A DNA stretch of 64,000 bases from Paenibacillus andongensis. Lineage in GTDB: Bacteria; Bacillota; Bacilli; Paenibacillales; NBRC-103111. Location: NCBI RefSeq assembly GCF_025369935.1, contig NZ_CP104467.1, positions 4,285,001 to 4,349,000 of the forward strand, read 5' to 3'. The first letter of the stretch is position 1. The number at the start of each line of letters is the position of its first letter. The notes under the pieces are model-generated. The model had not been told where the DNA came from. It ran no database searches and worked only from the letters and a program-made list of their open reading frames with translations. Both the position numbers and the translations under genes were made by a program. Of this stretch, positions 51,146-60,478 are shown piece after piece.

Positions 51146-52755
51146 TACACAACAGCCTCCTTTTTGACGCTTGAAAAGGATGGGTCAACTAAAGGCTTCG
51201 CCCATGTTGAATCCAAACCACCACTAATGATGCGATACTGCTGGTCTTGATCAACACGAGGGAAATCCTCCCGGCGATGCATGCCGCGTGTTTCCTTACG
51301 TTCCAAACCACTGGTGTACATCCATCTCGCTGTGGCCGTCATTGCAGCAGCTTCACGAACACGTACAACATTCCCATTACTCGCTTGAATGCCCTGCTTC
51401 AGCTCATGCCAAAGATGATTCAAGCGCTCCAGCGAATCTTGCAAGCCTTCTCCTGTACGGAACCAATTACGGTCATACGGGAATACTTCAGCTTGAACCG
51501 CTTTGATAATTTCTTGCGTATCAGGTGAATCGGATCTTGTCGTTGCTTGTTTAGGTACACCTGTAGCCTCGGACAATCCTTTAGCCTTCCTATTTGAAGC
51601 TGCTGCACCCAGTTTCAGCGCATATTTAGCCGAAGCTTCACCTGAGAAATAGCCCGAGGACATAGCCCAAGCTGCGTTGTGACTTCCGCCTCCCGTAAAT
51701 CCACCGCAGATTAGCTCTCTTGTCGCTGCATCTCCTGCTGCATAAAGTCCAGGTACTTCCGTCGCACACGTTTCATCAATAATATGGATACCGCCAGTAC
51801 CTCTTACAGTCCCTTCAAACCGCAAAGTGACAGGAAACTTTTGAGTGAACGGATCAATACCTAGGCGATCGAACGATAGAAAGAAGTTAGGCTGCGCCTG
51901 ACGCATCGCTTTTTTGACGATTTCATCAGCCTTATCGATTCTAGCGAAAACTTGCTGCGTCAGAAGCGTTCGAGCAATCACTGAACGCCCCTTTTGCGAG
52001 CCCGCGCCTTCTATTATGCTGCCATCCTCATAGTAAAATGTTGCCCACGTATAAAAGGCAGACTTCGTTACAGGAGAAAAGGCCGGCGCTAACGAATAAG
52101 CGGTGGAAAATTCCATGCCCGATAAGTTAGCCCCCGCTTCAGCCGCGAGCAAGTACCCATCCCCTGTCAAGACATTTGTACCCAGAGCCTTACTAAGGAA
52201 AGCACATCCGCCCGTTGCAATCACGACGGAAGTCGCATCCACACGCCATGTATCTTTCGTTTGGTTGTTCACCCCAGTTGCCCCTGCAACACCATGCTCA
52301 TCAGCTAGCAGTTCGAGCGCCGGGCTGTGGTCCAGAATACGAACTCCTGCTTTCTGCACTTGCTTGCGCATCAACTTCATGTATTCAGGCCCCTGCAAGC
52401 TCTTCCGGTGCGAAGTTCCCGTTTCGTCGAGCGGGAATGGATACCCCCAAGCAGCAATTTGATTCGTATTGGTATAAGTTTGATCTAGAACTTTCTTCAT
52501 CCAACCGCGATCAGCTAAATAACCGCCAAGCGCTTCCCTGCTCTTCATAGCTTCCTCACGCTCATCCGCATTGGGATTCACGTACCATAAGCCTGTGCCT
52601 GATGGTGCCGTGGCGCCGCTCGTCCCGCAATATCCTTTATCGACCAGAATGACTTTCGCTCCTTCTTTGGCTGCTGTAATGGCCGCCCATGCGCCAGAAG
52701 GTCCTCCACCAATAATTAGTACATCCGCTTGAAGCTGCAAATCAAATTGAGCCAT
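51145..52755 (-). CDS. AprA/fumarate-reductase-like FAD oxidoreductase in the sulfonate operon
   Basis: A 536-residue flavoprotein of the succinate dehydrogenase/fumarate reductase/AprA superfamily. The FAD site is VLIIGGGPSGAWAAITAAKEGAKVILVDKG, followed by TSGATAPSGTGLW (FAD-His-loop region), VVIATGGCAFLS, TGDGYLLAAEAGANLSGMEF and GLYAAGDAATRELICGGFTGGGSHN. The fumarate-reductase C-terminal helical domain is shortened and holds REAAAMTATARWMY. It is translationally coupled to the ferredoxin gene and lies between ssuB and the binding protein. A role in reducing or desulfonating an imported sulfur compound is inferred from this context. Confidence 0.88.
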   Translation of the reverse strand: MAQFDLQLQADVLIIGGGPSGAWAAITAAKEGAKVILVDKGYCGTSGATAPSGTGLWYVNPNADEREEAMKSREALGGYLADRGWMKKVLDQTYTNTNQIAAWGYPFPLDETGTSHRKSLQGPEYMKLMRKQVQKAGVRILDHSPALELLADEHGVAGATGVNNQTKDTWRVDATSVVIATGGCAFLSKALGTNVLTGDGYLLAAEAGANLSGMEFSTAYSLAPAFSPVTKSAFYTWATFYYEDGSIIEGAGSQKGRSVIARTLLTQQVFARIDKADEIVKKAMRQAQPNFFLSFDRLGIDPFTQKFPVTLRFEGTVRGTGGIHIIDETCATEVPGLYAAGDAATRELICGGFTGGGSHNAAWAMSSGYFSGEASAKYALKLGAAASNRKAKGLSEATGVPKQATTRSDSPDTQEIIKAVQAEVFPYDRNWFRTGEGLQDSLERLNHLWHELKQGIQASNGNVVRVREAAAMTATARWMYTSGLERKETRGMHRREDFPRVDQDQQYRIISGGLDSTWAKPLVDPSFSSVKKEAVV

Positions 52756-52781
52756 TCCTTCGTCCTCCTTTATGTTCGTTT

Positions 52782-53552
52782 TTAAATTGAGAATGCATCT
52801 GCCGCAGCTCTTACCTGCTCATACGGTTGCTTGACAAGAAGCCTATCCAAAATGGTCTTCTCATAATAAGCGAATCCACTATCATGCTCTCTAGGTCGAG
52901 AAAGCGAGATCTTTAAGTCCAGCCCTATTTTCCCATCTTCGATAATAATGACTCTGTCCGCTAACGCTACAGCTTCACTCACATCATGTGTGACCAACAG
53001 GACAGTAAATTGCTTCTCCAACCATAACTGCTCAATAAGCTGCTGCATTTCAATGCGAGTTAAAGCATCCAAAGCGCCTAACGGTTCATCTAAAAGCAAC
53101 AGACGCGGATTGCCAGCCAATGCTCTTGCCAAGGCTACACGCTGCCTTTGACCACCGGAGAGGACAGCAGGCCAATCATCCCGCTTATGCTCTAGCCCAA
53201 CCTGCTGGAGTGCTTTAAAGGCGACTTCTTTGTCGCCGGATTTAACACCGATCCGCACGTTATCGATATTCTTTTTCCATGGCAGCAGACGGTGTTCCTG
53301 AAACAGCACTCTCGTATCTTCGTGAATACCATTGATCGCTTGAGCATCTAATAAGATGGCACCGCTTGACGCTTCATCGAGTCCTGCAATTAAACGAAGT
53401 AACGTACTTTTTCCACATCCGCTTCGACCTACGATTGCTACAAATTCACCTTGTTTAATCGATAAATCAATCCCCGATAATACATGTGTTTGACCAAATG
53501 ATTTGTTTACATTCCGAATGTGCAGCTGCGTGCCTCCGCTTTTAATGCTCAT
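52782..53552 (-). CDS. ssuB: sulfonate ABC transporter ATP-binding protein
   Basis: A 256-residue ABC ATPase of the SsuB/TauB/NrtD type. Walker [18 protein letters not shown]-loop [12 protein letters not shown], signature [16 protein letters not shown], Walker [13 protein letters not shown] and the switch His in VTHDVSEA are intact; HRLLPW is the usual SsuB/TauB pattern. It follows ssuC by 16 bases with AAGGGGG upstream. It should energise import of an organosulfur compound. Confidence 0.93.
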   Translation of the reverse strand: MSIKSGGTQLHIRNVNKSFGQTHVLSGIDLSIKQGEFVAIVGRSGCGKSTLLRLIAGLDEASSGAILLDAQAINGIHEDTRVLFQEHRLLPWKKNIDNVRIGVKSGDKEVAFKALQQVGLEHKRDDWPAVLSGGQRQRVALARALAGNPRLLLLDEPLGALDALTRIEMQQLIEQLWLEKQFTVLLVTHDVSEAVALADRVIIIEDGKIGLDLKISLSRPREHDSGFAYYEKTILDRLLVKQPYEQVRAAADAFSI

Positions 53553-53568
53553 GACTATTCCCCCTTCT

Positions 53569-54360
53569 CTAGGCTTTATTCAAGTAGTTGTGATGCCACT
53601 TCAGCCAACGATTTTCAAAATACTTGGCAATTAAATCAGATAATTTCCCCAACAAGGCATACAAGATCACACATAACACGACAACATCCATTTGCATAAA
53701 TTCCCTCGCATGCGTTGCCATATAACCAATTCCGGAATCAGCCGCAATCGTTTCAGCTACAATTAAACTAAGCCACATGATGCCTAATGAAAATCGGATG
53801 CCAAGTAAAATATTCGCCAACGCCCCTGGTAAAATCACTTTTGTAAATAACGCGAACCCTTTAAGGCCATACACTTTACCCATTTCAACTAAACCTGGAT
53901 CGACGGATCGAATCCCATGAAACGTATTGAGATATATGGGGAAAGCAACTCCCAATGAAACAAGGAAGAGCTTTGAGGTCTCACCAATACCAAACCACAT
54001 AATAACAAGAGGAATCATCGCTAAGTGCGGGATGGTTCGCACCATTTGGATAGAAGAATCTACATATCGTTCGGCGATTGGAAATATCCCATTTAGCAAA
54101 CCAATGACGAATGCAATGCTCCCGCCAATCAGGAACCCAAGAAAAGCCCGCTTCGTGCTCACTGCTACATATTCGAAAATTGTGCCATCTTTAATTACAC
54201 CGTATAAAGCCGTTAAAACCTCCCAAGGCGTAGGCAGGATGCGGTCAGATAACCACCCGGATAAGCCAAGAACTTGCCATAGAATCAAAATGAGGATCGG
54301 TATGACCCAAGGCTGCCAAAACTTTGATTCAGTTAATGATGAAGTGCGATTAGCTAGCAT
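53569..54360 (-). CDS. ssuC: sulfonate ABC transporter permease
   Basis: A 263-residue permease of the SsuC/TauC family with about six helices. The family segment [25 protein letters not shown] is near the N-terminus and the EAA loop is [35 protein letters not shown]. It is first in the leftward operon and is preceded by a promoter and a leader that contains a terminator (see those entries). GAGGGA precedes the ATG. Confidence 0.93.
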   Translation of the reverse strand: MLANRTSSLTESKFWQPWVIPILILILWQVLGLSGWLSDRILPTPWEVLTALYGVIKDGTIFEYVAVSTKRAFLGFLIGGSIAFVIGLLNGIFPIAERYVDSSIQMVRTIPHLAMIPLVIMWFGIGETSKLFLVSLGVAFPIYLNTFHGIRSVDPGLVEMGKVYGLKGFALFTKVILPGALANILLGIRFSLGIMWLSLIVAETIAADSGIGYMATHAREFMQMDVVVLCVILYALLGKLSDLIAKYFENRWLKWHHNYLNKA

Positions 54361-54406
54361 GTGAATCCCTCTTTCTTCTCATAAAGTAAAGTGGCGTTAG
54401 AAAACG

Positions 54407-54473
54407 AAAAAGACTCCCGATTCATGCCTCAAAATGCTAAGCAAGAATGGAAGTCTCCAGTCATCTGGTCGAC
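54407..54473 (-). promoter_or_regulatory. candidate attenuator in the ssu leader
   Basis: Leftwards: hairpin GTC-GA-CCAG-ATGA-CTGG-A-GAC (54,473-54,453), overlapping by its 3' arm the terminator GACTTCCATTC..GAATCGGGAGTC followed by TTTTT (54,455-54,407). The two cannot form together. The terminator ends about 46 bases before the ssuC start codon, so read-through must be controlled. It does not match SAM-I or T-box consensus as far as I can see. Confidence 0.55.
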
Positions 54474-54528
54474 TCTTTTATTTAATTAAATAATTCATAC
54501 CCGATTACTTGGTTTTGATATGTTTCCT

Positions 54529-54557
54529 ATACTATCACCAGTTATAGGCTTCGTCAA
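54529..54557 (-). promoter_or_regulatory. sigma-A promoter of the ssu operon
   Basis: TTGACG (54,557-54,552), 17-base spacer, TAGTAT (54,534-54,529), leftwards. The start would be near 54,522, giving a leader of about 160 bases. The remaining gene-free part (54,558-54,781) is AT-rich and I see nothing definite in it. Confidence 0.7.
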
Positions 54558-54781
54558 TGAGTTTTTCTACATGCTAAAAGACTATTCCATTAAGAAAACG
54601 TTATTTTCAGCCAACGTTTATTTCTTTTGAAATATTCCTTCATTAATAAGCTTGTCTTTTAACATCAGAAAATCGTGTGCAAAAACTGTATTTTAGTCGT
54701 GCAAATCATGCCATATTCCTTGTGAATTTACTTGTTAGAAAAAAATTTCATCTTTCTTGCATAAAAATGAGTTTAGGCGTA

Positions 54782-54811
54782 TTGACAAATCAGACCAACC
54801 GTTGGTATAGT
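54782..54811 (+). promoter_or_regulatory. promoter and candidate operator of the cysTWA-sbp operon
   Basis: TTGACA (54,782-54,787), 18-base spacer, TATAGT (54,806-54,811). The spacer contains a perfect inverted repeat ACCAAC-C-GTTGGT (54,794-54,806), well placed for a repressor. Confidence 0.7.
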
Positions 54812-54864
54812 CAATTTATTATTCCGAGTAAGTAGCTATGATTAATGACATTAGGTGGTGTAAT

Positions 54865-55671
54865 GTGGGAAATAAGGTTTTTAAAGCTACGGTTCGATCT
54901 GTGCTTATCGGCTATTTGTTAGTACTTCTTGTCATCCCAATAGGTTCCATCTATATGAAAGGATTTTCGTTAGGTTGGGATCCATTTTGGAAAGAGGTTA
55001 CAGGACCACTAGCCTGGAAGTCCATTGTGTTAACCATGAAGCTCAGTGTTGTCTCAACCATCATTCAAGCGATTGTAGGTACCATCATTGCTTATGTTCT
55101 CGTCCGCTATACGTTCCGCGGCAAAAGCATTTTAAACAGCATGGTAGATCTCCCCTTCTCGCTTCCGACTTCAGTAGCTGGTTTAATGTTCCTAACCCTA
55201 CTAGGTCCTTCAAGTCCGCTAGGTGTCTGGCTCGACCACGTGGGAATTAAGCTGCTTTATAATCAAACGGCTATCGTAATCGGCCTTGTATTTGTTACCT
55301 TCCCTTTTGTCATTCGAACTGTTCAACCGTTGCTTGAACAAATCGATCCAGCAGAAGAACAAGCCAGTTTTACGCTTGGTGCGGGTAGATTTTACACCTT
55401 CTGTAGAATCGTATTCCCAGCTATTTTCCCAGGTATCATAGCCGGCAGCATGCTCGCCTTTTCTCGATCACTTGCCGAATTTGGAGCCATCTCCCTCATA
55501 TCAGGTAATCTGCCCGGTAAAACGATGGTCGCATCGGTCTATATATATGGTGAAACACAGAACTTTAATCCCGAAGGCGCAGCCGCTATCTCTCTTGTGC
55601 TCCTTACATTGTCCGTCCTTATTCTCTGGATCATCAATGTACTGACACGCGGAAAGGGGCGCCTAGCATGA
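54865..55671 (+). CDS. cysT: sulfate ABC transporter permease CysT
   Basis: A 268-residue six-helix permease. Typical CysT segments are NSMVDLPFSLPTSVAGLMFLTLLGPSSPLG, the EAA loop DPAEEQASFTLGAGRFYTFCRIVFPAIFPGIIAGSMLAFSRSLAEFGAISLISGN and the helix that follows. The GTG at 54865 has AGGTGG 6 bases upstream; an ATG at 54838 has no good site. It is first in the sulfate/thiosulfate import operon and its 3' end overlaps cysW by ATGA. Confidence 0.93.
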   Translation: MGNKVFKATVRSVLIGYLLVLLVIPIGSIYMKGFSLGWDPFWKEVTGPLAWKSIVLTMKLSVVSTIIQAIVGTIIAYVLVRYTFRGKSILNSMVDLPFSLPTSVAGLMFLTLLGPSSPLGVWLDHVGIKLLYNQTAIVIGLVFVTFPFVIRTVQPLLEQIDPAEEQASFTLGAGRFYTFCRIVFPAIFPGIIAGSMLAFSRSLAEFGAISLISGNLPGKTMVASVYIYGETQNFNPEGAAAISLVLLTLSVLILWIINVLTRGKGRLA

Positions 55672-56474
55672 GAAAAGTATTGATCAGTATTTCCTTTCTC
55701 GTTATTTTCTTACTTATTATGTTGCCTTTTCTTGGTATTACCTTTGGTGCTTTTGAGGAAGGCCCGCAAGCTTTTTTCGACGCTCTTGTTCGACCTGAAG
55801 CGCTGCATGCCATGAAAATTTCTTTCATTATCGTCGTGATTGTAACCATTCTTAATGCCATTGTCGGCATTTACATTTCCTTAGAAATTGTCAGAGGTTC
55901 TTGGATCTCTCGCTGGTTGAAGCCTGTCATCAATGCACTTATTGATCTCCCATTTGCTGTATCTCCTATCATTGTCGGTTTAATGGTTATCTTGATTTTC
56001 GGTCCAAATACGACTTTTGGGACTTTTATGGAAGATCACAATATGAAAGTTGTTTATGCTGTACCCGGCATGGTCTTAGCAACGATGTTCATAACTTTCC
56101 CTCTGATGGTACGTGAAGTGGTGCCTTTACTTGAAGAGATTGGTACACAGTCGGAAGAAGCTTCTGCTACACTAGGCGCTGGTGCTTGGCGTACATTCCT
56201 TCAAATTACATGGCCAGGTATTCGTTGGGGCGTGCTGTACGGTCTCATCTTAACGATCGCAAGAGCACTTGGCGAGTTTGGATCGATCTTAGTCGTATCC
56301 GGCAATATCATTAATCAGACGCAAACGGCGACAACCCTTGTTTATCAAGATGCCGAACAATTCCACCTCGTGGCAGCGAACAGCGTTGCTTTCGTCTTAG
56401 GTCTCATATCGATTTCTATTTTATTAGCACTTGAGTGGTTGAAAAGAAGAAGTGAAAAATTGAGAAGCCATTAA
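55668..56474 (+). CDS. cysW: sulfate ABC transporter permease CysW
   Basis: A 268-residue permease partner of CysT. It has NALIDLPFAVSPIIVGLMVILIFGPNTTFGTF, the EAA loop TQSEEASATLGAGAWRTFLQITWPGIRWGVLYGLILTIARALGEFGSILVVSGN, and QTATTLVYQDAEQF, all CysW-type. It overlaps cysT by four bases and lies 13 bases before cysA. Confidence 0.94.
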   Translation: MRKVLISISFLVIFLLIMLPFLGITFGAFEEGPQAFFDALVRPEALHAMKISFIIVVIVTILNAIVGIYISLEIVRGSWISRWLKPVINALIDLPFAVSPIIVGLMVILIFGPNTTFGTFMEDHNMKVVYAVPGMVLATMFITFPLMVREVVPLLEEIGTQSEEASATLGAGAWRTFLQITWPGIRWGVLYGLILTIARALGEFGSILVVSGNIINQTQTATTLVYQDAEQFHLVAANSVAFVLGLISISILLALEWLKRRSEKLRSH

Positions 56475-56487
56475 GGAGGAGCCCCGT

Positions 56488-57573
56488 ATGCACATCGAAG
56501 TCAAGAACCTTAATAAACATTTCGGGCAGTTTCATGCCATCAAGGACGTTAATTTCAGCATTACGAAAGGTCATCTGGTAGGTTTGATAGGGCCAAGCGG
56601 AGGCGGTAAAACATCCATTCTTCGCATGCTGTCAGGATTAGAAAGCCCCACTACTGGCGATATTTACTTCGACGGGAAACTAGCGACACATCTTCCGGTT
56701 CAAGAAAGAGGAATTGGCTTCGTGTTTCAAAGCTATGCGCTCTTCAAGCATATGACCGTTTTTGAAAATGTGGCCTATGGCTTGAAGGTTCTGAAAAAAC
56801 CTAAAGACTTCATTCAAGATCGCGTTACTTATCTTCTAGGTTTGATGGGGCTTGCCGGTAGTGAGCGCAAATACCCTCATCAGCTTTCTGGCGGTCAACG
56901 CCAACGGGTTGCCTTCGCAAGAGCTTTAGCACCCGAACCTCAACTGCTTTTGCTTGATGAACCTTTTGCAGCCATTGACGCTAAAATTCGAAAAGAGCTC
57001 CGCGTTTGGCTGAGAAACCTCATCGATGAGTTTAAAGTAACTACCCTATTCGTTACGCATGATCAAGATGAAGCCATCGAAGTTGCGGACGAAATCATTC
57101 TTGTTCAAGGCGGAAAAATTGAGCAGCAAGGAAGTCCTTGGGAGATTTACACGAAGCCTGCATCCTCTTTTGTAGCCTCGTTTATTGGAGAATCTAATAT
57201 TATTTCGCAATATACCCCACTAATCGGGTTTCCTTACTTGGAAGAATTACAGAAGGATGGTCAATGGCTTCCAGACGTTAACGTAATGATTCGACCAGAA
57301 TCCATTGAAGTTCGCAACCATGATGTTTCTCATCTCGCAACAGCTGGGGAAAAAGGGAAAGTAACGCATGCTCATTTCCGAGGGGATTCCTGGTATTTGG
57401 AAATTGATACAGGGGCTATCAAGCTATTTGCTTATCAGTCCGTGAAGGAAAAGATTTATCAACCTGGTGATGAGGTAAATATCCTCATTCATCACATCTC
57501 CGTGTTTACGAAAACGGACAATAAGTTGATTGAGAATCAGGCTAAACAAGATCCACTGCCTGTTTTTATATAA
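56488..57573 (+). CDS. cysA: sulfate ABC transporter ATP-binding protein CysA
   Basis: A 361-residue ATPase. The nucleotide-binding domain has Walker A GPSGGGKTSILRMLSG, Q-loop FQSYALFKHMTVFEN, signature [16 protein letters not shown], Walker B LLLLDEPFAAIDAKIRKELR and switch THDQDEA. The C-terminal about 120 residues form a TOBE regulatory domain including VMIRPESIEVR, as in CysA. AAGGAGG precedes the ATG. It energises CysTW. Confidence 0.94.
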   Translation: MHIEVKNLNKHFGQFHAIKDVNFSITKGHLVGLIGPSGGGKTSILRMLSGLESPTTGDIYFDGKLATHLPVQERGIGFVFQSYALFKHMTVFENVAYGLKVLKKPKDFIQDRVTYLLGLMGLAGSERKYPHQLSGGQRQRVAFARALAPEPQLLLLDEPFAAIDAKIRKELRVWLRNLIDEFKVTTLFVTHDQDEAIEVADEIILVQGGKIEQQGSPWEIYTKPASSFVASFIGESNIISQYTPLIGFPYLEELQKDGQWLPDVNVMIRPESIEVRNHDVSHLATAGEKGKVTHAHFRGDSWYLEIDTGAIKLFAYQSVKEKIYQPGDEVNILIHHISVFTKTDNKLIENQAKQDPLPVFI

Positions 57574-57608
57574 AAATTGTGTATACATTAAAAGGGGAGT
57601 TGTAAACC

Positions 57609-58721
57609 ATGAAAAATTTCAAAACGCTTGGCTTAATCACAGCAACACTATTCACAGCAAGTATTGCCCTGACAGCTTGCGGATCGGGGACGAAATCAGC
57701 TAGCTCACCTGCTCCATCTGCGGCAGCAACAGCTGCTGCAACTGCCGCGGCAAGCGCTGTTCCAAAGGCTGAAGGCGGCAAAGTGACGATTACACTTGGA
57801 GCTTATTCGGTCGTCAAAGAATCCTTCGATCTCATTATTCCAAAATTTAAGGATCAATGGAAAAAGAAAACAGGTCAAACTGTTGAATTCCAAGAATCCT
57901 ATGTGGCTTCTGGCGCACAAGCTACTGCCATTATCCAAGGTTTTGAGGCTGACATCGCTCCACTATCTTTGGAAGGTGACATTCAAAAGATCGCTGAGAA
58001 GGGCTTAATTACGCACGATTGGAAAAACAATCCTTACAAAGGTAATATCACAGCTTCGATTGCAGCAATTGGTGTTCGTGAAGGCAATCCGAAAGGAATT
58101 AAAGACTGGGCTGATTTGACGAAACCGGGTGTTGAAGTTCTGATTCCTAATCCAAGTACTTCCGGCGGTGCCAAATGGGATATTAATGCCATCTACGGCG
58201 GAGGCCTGAAAGCTTCCGAAGCTGCAGGTAAAAAAGACCCAGCGGCTGCAAAAGATCTGGTAAGCAAAGTATACAAAAACATTAAAGTGTTGGATAAAAG
58301 TGGAGCAGATTCCCTTACAACCTTCGATAAAGGTGTTGGCGATGCGATCGTAACCTATGAAAATGAGCTTCTGGCTCGTATTCAATCCGGTAAAAAGTAT
58401 GTTGAAGTCATCCCACAGTACACAACATCCATCGAGAATCCAGTTGCCCTTATTGACAAATACGTAGACAAACATGGTAATCGTGAAGTAGCGCAAGCGT
58501 TCCTAGACTTCTTATATACACCTGAAGCACAAACCGTGTTCGCAGAAAAAGGCTTCCGTTCCGTCCTACCTGAGGTCGCTAAGAAATACGAGAAAAACTA
58601 TACTACGCCTGCTGGCTTATTCAACATTGAATATCTCGGCGGTTGGGACAAAGTAAACAAAGAGCTTTATGGCAAAGGCGCAATTTGGGAAACCATCCTT
58701 GCAGAAGGTGGAGCCAAGTAA
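57609..58721 (+). CDS. sbp: sulfate-binding lipoprotein
   Basis: A 370-residue sulfate-binding protein. The lipobox is IALTAC at about residue 24, followed by an Ala/Ser/Pro linker. The core has AYSVVKESFDLIIPKFKDQWKKKTGQ, SYVASGAQATAIIQGFEADIAPLSL, LIPNPSTSGGAKWDINAIYGGG and KGVGDAIVTYENELLA, the Sbp ligand-contact blocks. The gene follows cysA by 35 bases with GGGGAG upstream, so the binding protein is last in the operon instead of first. Confidence 0.95.
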   Translation: MKNFKTLGLITATLFTASIALTACGSGTKSASSPAPSAAATAAATAAASAVPKAEGGKVTITLGAYSVVKESFDLIIPKFKDQWKKKTGQTVEFQESYVASGAQATAIIQGFEADIAPLSLEGDIQKIAEKGLITHDWKNNPYKGNITASIAAIGVREGNPKGIKDWADLTKPGVEVLIPNPSTSGGAKWDINAIYGGGLKASEAAGKKDPAAAKDLVSKVYKNIKVLDKSGADSLTTFDKGVGDAIVTYENELLARIQSGKKYVEVIPQYTTSIENPVALIDKYVDKHGNREVAQAFLDFLYTPEAQTVFAEKGFRSVLPEVAKKYEKNYTTPAGLFNIEYLGGWDKVNKELYGKGAIWETILAEGGAK

Positions 58722-58731
58722 GAACATAGGA

Positions 58732-58775
58732 AAAGCCCGGTGCGAATGTACAATTCGCTTCCGGGCTTTTTTTAT
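58732..58775 (+). terminator. intrinsic terminator of the cys operon
   Basis: AAAGCCCGG / CCGGGCTTT (58,732-58,740 and 58,761-58,769) with inner GCGAAT-GTACA-ATTCGC, then a T-run. Confidence 0.9.
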
Positions 58776-58794
58776 TATTATTATTATTATTATA
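58772..58794. repeat. TTA trinucleotide microsatellite
   Basis: Seven consecutive TTA units directly after the terminator stem, in the gap between converging genes. Confidence 0.85.
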
Positions 58795-58811
58795 TGTTAT
58801 GAGTACAATCT

Positions 58812-59606
58812 TTATCTTCCGTCTCCATCAAGTAAGTTACCTAGGCCGCCTAAGATGCTTCCCTCTTCTTTCCTTCCTCCAGCTCTCGATGCTGAAGCCA
58901 TACGGTCCGCCAGCCTGCTGAACGGCAAGGATTGAATCCAGACGCGTCCAGGTCCGCGTAACGTAGCGAAGAATAAGCCTTCACCGCCGAACAACGCCGT
59001 TTTAACGCCTTTGACCATCTCAATATCATAATCAACCTCTTGTGTCATAGCTACGAGACACCCCGTATCCACGCGAAGCATTTCTCCTGGACGAAGGACA
59101 CGCTCACAGATAGAACCACCAGCATGAACAAAAGCCAAACCATCGCCTTCAATCTTCTGCATGATGAAACCCTCACCACCGAAGAAACCAGCCCCTAACT
59201 TACGCTGAAAAGCAATGCCTACCGAAACACCTTTCGCTGCGCATAGGAAGGAGTCTTTTTGACAAATCAACTTACCACCGAGATCTTGCAAATCCATCGC
59301 TAGGATCTTCCCAGGATAAGGTGCAGCAAAATTAACCTGTTCTTTCCCGTGTGAGCTGTGATTCGTAAAAACCGTCATGAACAAGCTTTCACCCGTTAAT
59401 AATCGTTTACCAGCTCCAAGCAGTTTGCCCATGAACCCTTTATTATCACTGCTTCGATCTCCAAAGATAGTCTCCATCTGGATGTTTTGATCCATCATCA
59501 TCATACTACCGGCTTCAGCTACCACACTTTCTCCCGGATCCAACTCGATTTCCACATACTGCATTTCATTTCCTAAAATACGATAGTCAATCTCATGTGC
59601 GTTCAT
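58812..59606 (-). CDS. AIM24/TIGR00266 family protein
   Basis: A 264-residue beta-sandwich protein of the AIM24 (TIGR00266) family. It has [45 protein letters not shown], and the characteristic [24 protein letters not shown] and [34 protein letters not shown] glycine-rich tail ([21 protein letters not shown]) follows. It lies only 7 bases after the isomerase gene, so it is probably its co-transcribed partner. Bacterial function is unknown. Confidence 0.9.
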   Translation of the reverse strand: MNAHEIDYRILGNEMQYVEIELDPGESVVAEAGSMMMMDQNIQMETIFGDRSSDNKGFMGKLLGAGKRLLTGESLFMTVFTNHSSHGKEQVNFAAPYPGKILAMDLQDLGGKLICQKDSFLCAAKGVSVGIAFQRKLGAGFFGGEGFIMQKIEGDGLAFVHAGGSICERVLRPGEMLRVDTGCLVAMTQEVDYDIEMVKGVKTALFGGEGLFFATLRGPGRVWIQSLPFSRLADRMASASRAGGRKEEGSILGGLGNLLDGDGR

Positions 59607-59613
59607 TACTTTC

Positions 59614-60417
59614 TTACCTCCAATTTGTTTTCCATAAGGAATTTTTCTTTATTTGATTTACTGATTCTCTTAATGATGCACTAGTCTTTACTTCAATCAC
59701 AACAGATAAGTCATATTTTTCAGCAAAAAGAAGTCGATCATTAATCGGAACATTACCGCTATAAAGGGGCTGATGGTCTGATTGATCATTGCAATCATGG
59801 AGATGCATATGCTTAATGCGATCAGAAAATTCGCGGAATACAACCTCTTCCTTGAAATTAACTTTAGCATCGTGCCCTACATCCCATGTAAGGTGAAAAT
59901 TTTCGAACTTCGCTAACATTTCGAGCGCCCTGCTTATAAATGGAACATGAAAGTTACATGTATTCTCTATCGACAGAACAACATTTAGAGATTTAGCAAG
60001 CTGATAGAGTTTAGAATATGATTCAAAGAGTAATTTAATAAATTCTGATTCATATTGTTCATTAATCCACATTCGTTCGTGGGGCAGTGTAAAGTAAATG
60101 CCATTGTTTAAATGCATATTCAGGGTTTCAATTCCTGCCCTATTAGCCCATTCAATTGTTTCAATACATCTTTGTAAATGTCCTATTCTTATTGAAGGGT
60201 GAAACGATGATAAGTCAATTTCTTCTGGTAAATGAACAGTAAATTCAATGCCATATTCTTTCTTAATTCGCCTTATTTCCTGATGGCTTAAATTCTCTGG
60301 CAAACATATCGGAAGATTCATATTTAGTTCAATGAAATCAAGACTTAATTCTTTACATAGGTCAACATTCTGTTCAAGTGTTTTAAATTCTATTAAAGTT
60401 GGCATTCCTAGCTGCAA
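59614..60417 (-). CDS. sugar phosphate isomerase/epimerase-like TIM-barrel protein
   Basis: A 267-residue AP endonuclease-2/xylose isomerase-like barrel. Metal-ligand positions are in SIENTCNFH (Glu), [11 protein letters not shown] (Asp/His), [11 protein letters not shown] (His) and VIEVKT (Glu). The start is a TTG at 60417 with GGAGGT 9 bases upstream. Members act as isomerases or epimerases on sugars and inositols; this one has no sugar catabolism neighbours. The region is AT-rich compared with the rest of the window, which hints at acquisition by transfer. Confidence 0.82.
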   Translation of the reverse strand: MQLGMPTLIEFKTLEQNVDLCKELSLDFIELNMNLPICLPENLSHQEIRRIKKEYGIEFTVHLPEEIDLSSFHPSIRIGHLQRCIETIEWANRAGIETLNMHLNNGIYFTLPHERMWINEQYESEFIKLLFESYSKLYQLAKSLNVVLSIENTCNFHVPFISRALEMLAKFENFHLTWDVGHDAKVNFKEEVVFREFSDRIKHMHLHDCNDQSDHQPLYSGNVPINDRLLFAEKYDLSVVIEVKTSASLRESVNQIKKNSLWKTNWR

Positions 60418-60478
60418 TATAGACTACCTCCATATTAGGATGTCATATATTTTCTAAGATTTTGAATCACCATCAAAA

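Noticed and set aside
54407..54522. SAM (S-box) riboswitch before the sulfonate operon
   Set aside because: The conserved S-box segments (AGAGAGGTGGAGGG, CCCGGCAACC) are absent; only a terminator and a short competing hairpin are seen.
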